Below, piece after piece: positions 59,201-64,000 of a DNA stretch of 64,000 bases. Position 1 is the stretch's first letter; each line of letters starts with the position of its first letter. The position numbers and the translations under genes are program-made. Source of the DNA: Microthrixaceae bacterium (lineage in GTDB: Bacteria > Actinomycetota > Acidimicrobiia > Acidimicrobiales > Microtrichaceae). Location: assembly GCA_023957995.1 (NCBI GenBank), contig JAMLGK010000004.1, positions 164,850 through 228,849 of the forward strand, given 5' to 3'. A model generated the notes under the pieces. That model ran no database searches. It saw only the letters and a program-made list of their open reading frames with translations, and was not told the origin of the DNA.

Positions 59201-61147
59201 TCAGGTGGTCGAACGGGCCGTTTCGTCGTAGTCGAGATCGACCGCCGCCCCCGCGAACTGGGCGTTGTAGAGCCGCGCATAGGCACCGTTGCGTTCGAGC
59301 AGTGACTCGTGGTCCCCCTGTTCGACGATGCGACCGTCCTCCATCACCAAGATGGTGTCGGCATCGCGGATCGTCGACAGCCTGTGGGCGATCACGAAGC
59401 TGGTCCGCTCCGAACGCAGAGCCGCCATTGCATCCTGGATCAACACCTCGGTCCGGGTGTCCACAGAACTGGTGGCCTCGTCGAGGATGAGGATCGCTGG
59501 ATCCGCCAGGAATGCGCGGGCGATCGTGATGAGCTGGCGCTCACCGGTCGAGACGTTGCCACCCTCGTCGTCGATGACCGTGGAGTAGCCCTCTGGGAGT
59601 GAACGGACGAAGCGGTCCACATAGGTTGCGCGTGCGGCTTGGAGAACCTCGCTCTCAGATGCACCCGGGCGCCCGTACTCGATGTTCTCCGCGATCGTGC
59701 CCCCGAAGAGCCACGTGTCCTGGAGGACCATTCCCATCCGGGAACGCACCTCCGAGCGCTTCATGGTCGCTATGTCCACCCCGTCGAGGAGGATCTGGCC
59801 CTCGTCGAGGTCGTAGAACCGCATGATCAGGTTGACCAGGGTGGTCTTGCCCGCGCCCGTGGGCCCGACTATCGCAACGGTCTCCCCAGGCTCCGCCACC
59901 AGTGAGAGGTCCTTGATCAACGGCTTGTCGGGGTCGTAGGAGAAGCTCACATCGACGAACTCGACACGACCGGCGACCCTCTCCAGGGTGGCCGCTGCTT
60001 CGGGGTCGGGTGGCTCCTCGTCGACATCGAGGATGTGGAACACACGCTCCAGGGAGGCGATGCCCGACTGCATCACGTTGATCATGGATGCAACCTGGGT
60101 GAGGGGCTGTGTGAACTGCCTCGAGTACTGGATGAACGCCTGGACGTCGCCGATCGACATCGCTCCCGAGGCCACCCGGAGCCCACCGACCACCGCGATG
60201 ATGACGAAGTTCAGGTTGCCCACGAACATCATCAGCGGCTGGATGATCCCCGAGATGAACTGTGCACGGAAGCTGGCCTGGAACAACTCCTCGTTGACCT
60301 CGTCGAAACGGTCCTCGGACGCCTGCTGGTGCCCGTACACCTTCACCAGATCGTGACCGCTGAAGGCCTCCTCCACATGGGCGTTCAGGGCCCCCGTGTG
60401 GGTCCACTGCTGTATGAACCGGGGCTTCGAGCGCGCCGTCACGAAGCGCACCAGGCCCAGTGCGAGCGGGATGCTCACCAGCGCCACCAGAGCCAGCAGC
60501 GGGGAGATGGTGAACATCATCACCACCACCCCGACGATCGTGAGCGAGGAGGTCAGCATCTGGCCGAGCGTCTGCTGCATGCTCTGGGCCACGTTGTCGA
60601 TGTCGTTGGTCACCCTGCTGAGCAGGTCTCCCCGAGCCTTTCGATCCACATAGGCCAACGGGAGTCGGTTGATCTTGTCCTCGACGTCGGCCCGCAACCT
60701 GCACATGGTGCGCTGCACGACCCCTGCGAGCAGGTAGTTCTGCGTGAACGCCAGCAGCCCGCCGCACACGTAGAGGCCGAGCGCTCCGAGCAACACGTTG
60801 CGCAGCCGGGTGAAGTCGATCCCACCACTGGAGATGCCGTCGACGATCGTGTCGGTTGCGGCTCCCAGGACCTTGGGGCCGAGCACCAACAGGGTCACGC
60901 TGACCAGGGCGAAGACCACCACCGAGATCGCTCTCGATCGCTCCGGGCTCATCAGGCCGGCCATCCGCCGGACCGAGCCCCGTAGGTCCTTCGGCTTCTC
61001 TGCGGGGACCCCCGCGCCGAGCATCCGTCCGGCACCGGCAGTGGCCGAGCTGCGCGACTCCGCCGCTGCCTTGCGGGTCTCGTCACCGGACGGGCCGGGA
61101 GCGGCGGCGTGGTCCGGGCCCGGGCCCTTGCCGTTCCCCGGGTTCAT
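59201..61147 (-). CDS. ABC exporter half-transporter (canonical nucleotide site)
   Basis: A 648-residue type-I ABC exporter subunit. A Gly/Pro-rich N-terminus leads to six transmembrane helices (about 75-350) and an ATPase with Walker A GPTGAGKTT, signature VSTGERQ (altered from LSGGQ), Walker B ILILDEATSSVD with catalytic Glu, and H-loop IAHRLSTI. It pairs with the 601-residue subunit, whose stop overlaps its start (ATGA). One site is complete and the other degenerate, as in heterodimeric exporters such as TM287/288. Confidence 0.93.
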   Translation of the reverse strand: MNPGNGKGPGPDHAAAPGPSGDETRKAAAESRSSATAGAGRMLGAGVPAEKPKDLRGSVRRMAGLMSPERSRAISVVVFALVSVTLLVLGPKVLGAATDTIVDGISSGGIDFTRLRNVLLGALGLYVCGGLLAFTQNYLLAGVVQRTMCRLRADVEDKINRLPLAYVDRKARGDLLSRVTNDIDNVAQSMQQTLGQMLTSSLTIVGVVVMMFTISPLLALVALVSIPLALGLVRFVTARSKPRFIQQWTHTGALNAHVEEAFSGHDLVKVYGHQQASEDRFDEVNEELFQASFRAQFISGIIQPLMMFVGNLNFVIIAVVGGLRVASGAMSIGDVQAFIQYSRQFTQPLTQVASMINVMQSGIASLERVFHILDVDEEPPDPEAAATLERVAGRVEFVDVSFSYDPDKPLIKDLSLVAEPGETVAIVGPTGAGKTTLVNLIMRFYDLDEGQILLDGVDIATMKRSEVRSRMGMVLQDTWLFGGTIAENIEYGRPGASESEVLQAARATYVDRFVRSLPEGYSTVIDDEGGNVSTGERQLITIARAFLADPAILILDEATSSVDTRTEVLIQDAMAALRSERTSFVIAHRLSTIRDADTILVMEDGRIVEQGDHESLLERNGAYARLYNAQFAGAAVDLDYDETARSTT

Positions 61148-62949
61148 GCTGCTGCCTCAACGCGCTGGGAGGCGACGATCTCGGCATAGGTGGGACACGA
61201 CGACACGAGCTCCTCGTGGGTTCCGATCCCCACCGCCTCTCCGTCCTCGAGCACCAGGATCCGGTCGGCGTCGATGATCGTGCTCACCCGCTGGGCCACC
61301 ACCAGCACGACCGCGTCGGAGACACGAGGAGCGAGGGCAGCTCTCAGACGTGCCTCGGTGGCGAGGTCCAACGCCGAGAAGGAATCGTCGAAGCAGTAGA
61401 TGCCGGCATCGCGCACCAGTGCGCGCGCTATGGCCAGGCGTTGGCGCTGACCGCCCGACACATTGCGTCCACCCTGTGTGATCCGGGCCTCCAGACCACC
61501 GTCCATGGCGGCCACGAAATCAGCTGCCTGTGCGACCTCGAGGGCATCCCAGACACGCTCGTCGGTGGCATCGGGATCCCCGTAGCGGATGTTGGATGCG
61601 ACCGTGCCCGTGAAGAGGAACGGGGTCTGGGGCACGAATCCGATCCGGCTCCAGAGCACCTCGGTGTCGATCTCGCGCACGTCGGTTCCGTCGATGAGGA
61701 CCGATCCGCCGGTGACGTCGAACAACCTCGGAACCAGGTTCAACAGCGCGGACTTGCCCGAACCGGTGCTCCCGATGATCGCGACCGTCTCGCCGGGCTC
61801 CGCTGTGAGCCGGATGTCCTTGAGCACCGGCTCCTCCGCTCCGGGGTAGCCGAAGGTGGCGCCGCGGAACTCCAGTGAGGTGCGCCTCGGGAGGTCGGTG
61901 ACCGGTCGTTCTGCGCTTCGCACCGACGAGGGTGTCTGCAGAACCTCCTGGATCCGCTCTCCCGACACCGCCGCTCTCGGTGCCATGACCGCCATGAAGG
62001 TGGCCATCATCACCGCCATGAGGATCTGGATCAGGTAGCTGAGAAACGCGATGAGCTGACCGACCTGCAGCTCCCCGCTGTCGATGCGTCCGGCTCCGAG
62101 CCAGATGGCCGCCACGCTCGACGCGTTGAGCACGAGCATGACCGTGGGAAACATGAAGGCCATCAACCGGCCGGCTGCCAGCGAGGTGTCGGTGAGATCG
62201 TCGTTGGCGCTGCCGAAACGAGCTCGTTCCTGGGGTTCCCGCACGAATGCCCGGACGACTCGGATCCCCATGAGCTGTTCCCGGAGGACCCTGTTGACCG
62301 AGTCCAGCCGCTCCTGCATGAGCCTGAACAACGGCACCATCCGCGACAGCACCAGACTCATCGCTCCCACCAGCACCGGAATGCTCACGAGCAGGATTCC
62401 CGAGAGTCCGACGTCCTGCTGCAGGGCCATGAAGATCCCACCGATGGCAGTGATCGGCGCCGTCACCATGAGCAGACACCCCATCAGAACGAGCATCTGA
62501 ACCTGCTGTACGTCGTTGGTGACGCGGGTGATCAACGATGGCGCTCCCAACCTGGATACCTCGCGGGTGGAGAACCCCGTGACGGTGTGGAACAGGGCGC
62601 CACGAACGTTTCGACCGAACCCCATGGCGGTTCGCGAACCGTTGTACACCGCCCCCGCTGCCAGGAAGATCTGAACCACGGTGATGAGCAGCATCCAGCC
62701 GCCCATCCGCCAGATGTAGCCCGTGTCGCCGGTGGCTATGCCCTTGTCGATTATGTCGGCGTTGAGCGTCGGAAGCAGCAGGGTCGCCATGGTCTGACCC
62801 GCCTGCAGCACTGCGACCGCGACCAACCAGCCCTTGAAGGCTGCAAGGTGGGTCCGGAGCAGTGCGATCAGCAAGGCCCCAATGATGCACCGGTGATACT
62901 TCGACAGTCGAACCAGTAGGGTTTCCGTGCGAGATGTCACGGGTTCCAC
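61144..62949 (-). CDS. ABC exporter half-transporter (degenerate nucleotide site)
   Basis: A 601-residue subunit. Six transmembrane helices and an ATPase with Walker A GSTGSGKSA and an intact signature VSGGQRQRLA. Walker B is IYCFDDSFSALD, with Asp in place of the catalytic Glu, and the H-loop is VVAQRVSTI, with Gln instead of His. These changes mark the non-catalytic half of a heterodimeric exporter. Substrate unknown: lipids or drugs are usual. GTG 62949 or GTG 62940 is the start. Divergent from the patatin-like gene. Confidence 0.93.
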   Translation of the reverse strand: MEPVTSRTETLLVRLSKYHRCIIGALLIALLRTHLAAFKGWLVAVAVLQAGQTMATLLLPTLNADIIDKGIATGDTGYIWRMGGWMLLITVVQIFLAAGAVYNGSRTAMGFGRNVRGALFHTVTGFSTREVSRLGAPSLITRVTNDVQQVQMLVLMGCLLMVTAPITAIGGIFMALQQDVGLSGILLVSIPVLVGAMSLVLSRMVPLFRLMQERLDSVNRVLREQLMGIRVVRAFVREPQERARFGSANDDLTDTSLAAGRLMAFMFPTVMLVLNASSVAAIWLGAGRIDSGELQVGQLIAFLSYLIQILMAVMMATFMAVMAPRAAVSGERIQEVLQTPSSVRSAERPVTDLPRRTSLEFRGATFGYPGAEEPVLKDIRLTAEPGETVAIIGSTGSGKSALLNLVPRLFDVTGGSVLIDGTDVREIDTEVLWSRIGFVPQTPFLFTGTVASNIRYGDPDATDERVWDALEVAQAADFVAAMDGGLEARITQGGRNVSGGQRQRLAIARALVRDAGIYCFDDSFSALDLATEARLRAALAPRVSDAVVLVVAQRVSTIIDADRILVLEDGEAVGIGTHEELVSSCPTYAEIVASQRVEAAA

Positions 62950-62993
62950 GAAGCTCTGGGATCACGTCCCGACCCGGCAACGGAGGATTCACC

Positions 62994-63917
62994 ATGTCCG
63001 ATCAGAAGACCCTGCTCGAATCACTCCCACAACCCATCGGGTTCGTGCTCGGAGGCGGCGGAAGCCTCGGCGCCCAGCAGGTGGGGATGCTGCAGGCACT
63101 GGGTGACCTCGGCATCCACGCCGACCTGGTGGTCGGGACGTCGATCGGGTCGGTCAACGGAGCCGTCGTCGCTGCAGACCCGATCGGCGCAGCAAGCCGT
63201 CTGTCGCACCTCTGGCTCGACCTCGACCCCGCCTCGGTCATGGGCAAGGGCATGTTCCGTCGCATCGTCCGACTGCTTCGGGGAGCGAACAGCATCTACG
63301 ACACTCCCGAGGTCGCAGGCGTCGTCGCCGAACAGGTCGGTGACATCGACATCGCGGACCTGTCGCTCCCCTACGGCGCGATCGTGGTCGACGTGCGCGA
63401 AGGCGTTCCGACCCGACTGTCCTCAGGCCGTCTCGCCACTGCGATCGAAGCCAGCACTGCCATTCCGGGGGTGTTCCCGATGGTGCGGCGAAACCAACAA
63501 CTTCTCTGCGATGGCGGCCTGATCACCAACGTGGCGGTCATGGACGCCCTCGAGATGGGAGCGCAGTCGTTGGTCGTGCTCGACTGCATGTTCGCCAGCC
63601 ACCGCCTGGAGGTGCCCACACGACTGATGGACACCGCCCTGTGGACGGTCACCACGCAGCTGCGTCAACAGGTTCTGCGGGACCTCCCGCTGGCGGGTGA
63701 GAAGGTGCCGGTGCTCTATCTGCCCGGATCCCGACCGATCGATGCGAACCCACTCGACTTCAGGCACACCACGACTCTGATGCGCGACGCGTACGAGCAC
63801 TCGCGAGCGTTCCTGGCCACGGTGTCGGTCAACGGACCCGGGGTCTACCAGGCCCGCCCCCGTGAGGAGTTCACCCCATCACAGAGTGATCGGACGCCGA
63901 CACCGTCCACTGCGTGA
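62994..63917 (+). CDS. Patatin-like phospholipase
   Basis: A 307-residue patatin-fold serine hydrolase. The oxyanion loop is LGGGGSLGAQQVG, nucleophile Ser50 in GTSIGS, and the dyad Asp173 in LLCDGGLITN. It cleaves acyl esters of lipids, using a Ser-Asp dyad. No signal peptide; cytoplasmic or peripheral to the membrane. CGGAGGATTCACC precedes ATG 62994, a good Shine-Dalgarno site. Divergent from the ABC exporter operon. Confidence 0.92.
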   Translation: MSDQKTLLESLPQPIGFVLGGGGSLGAQQVGMLQALGDLGIHADLVVGTSIGSVNGAVVAADPIGAASRLSHLWLDLDPASVMGKGMFRRIVRLLRGANSIYDTPEVAGVVAEQVGDIDIADLSLPYGAIVVDVREGVPTRLSSGRLATAIEASTAIPGVFPMVRRNQQLLCDGGLITNVAVMDALEMGAQSLVVLDCMFASHRLEVPTRLMDTALWTVTTQLRQQVLRDLPLAGEKVPVLYLPGSRPIDANPLDFRHTTTLMRDAYEHSRAFLATVSVNGPGVYQARPREEFTPSQSDRTPTPSTA

Positions 63918-64000
63918 GCGGTACCGGACCGAGGACAGGACCGTTGGGTTCCCACAGCGATCCCTCTCCATGGATCCCTGGCGATCGGTTCCCGGCCATC

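Overview
The window is a gene-dense, high-GC stretch of an actinobacterial chromosome. Lineage markers include a mycothiol S-conjugate amidase (Mca), an F420-dependent oxidoreductase with the F420 enzyme CofC, a DprE1/UbiA pair for decaprenylphosphoryl-arabinose, an RskA/SigK pair, DUF2510, and LexA boxes of the actinobacterial TCGAAC-N4-GTTCGA type. Together with a lone sulfatase, acyl-CoA enzymes and a P450, this suggests an Acidimicrobiia-like or related actinobacterium. That placement is inference; there is no rRNA in the window. I saw no tRNA, CRISPR array, IS element or phage module.

Layout. 1-4.3 kb: end of an acyl-CoA ligase, F420 oxidoreductase, thioesterase, amidase and a small unknown protein. 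4.4-10.9 kb: secreted nuclease, ChbG-like deacetylase, Mca, NfeD/stomatin pair, a tandem PhoU-RCK_C protein and a Bax1-I membrane protein. 11-14.6 kb: a sulfatase overlapping its radical-SAM maturase. 14.6-19.7 kb: VanY-like peptidase, AIM24 protein, membrane protein, cation/proton antiporter, HAD phosphatase. 19.7-32.5 kb: the SOS mutasome in two parts (dnaE2; imuA-imuB), each behind a perfect LexA box, enclosing a c-type cytochrome, an M3 peptidase, a GGDEF/EAL protein and a two-component system. 32.5-46.3 kb: mostly housekeeping genes (Nfu-like, RNase HII, CutA1, gpsA, cofC, metG, HIT, exonuclease) plus an acyl-CoA dehydrogenase, a P450 and two unknown proteins. 46.4-51 kb: a complete sugar-type ABC importer. 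51-56.6 kb: dprE1-ubiA, Sua5, a CoA-disulfide-reductase-like enzyme and engB. 56.6-64 kb: rskA/sigK beside a decayed fasciclin fragment, a PIG-L deacetylase, a heterodimeric ABC exporter and a patatin-like lipase. The last 83 bases hold nothing I can call.

Three sequence-level patterns stand out. (1) At least sixteen genes have a TAnnnT hexamer exactly 6-8 nt before the start codon and mostly no Shine-Dalgarno sequence, the layout expected of leaderless mRNAs; this fixes several starts, including GTG starts of rnhB and the ChbG-like gene. (2) Short tandem repeats of 9-81 bp, in coding regions always in multiples of three, decorate many ordinary proteins: the nuclease, DnaE2, ImuB, CutA1 (a Cys-containing heptapeptide tail), an exonuclease and a membrane protein. 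(3) Between the Nfu-like gene and a membrane protein lies a candidate small RNA on the minus strand. It has a 10-bp stem closing a 26-nt loop with no G, followed by a 16-bp terminator hairpin and a T-rich tract. I consider this the best candidate for something undescribed.
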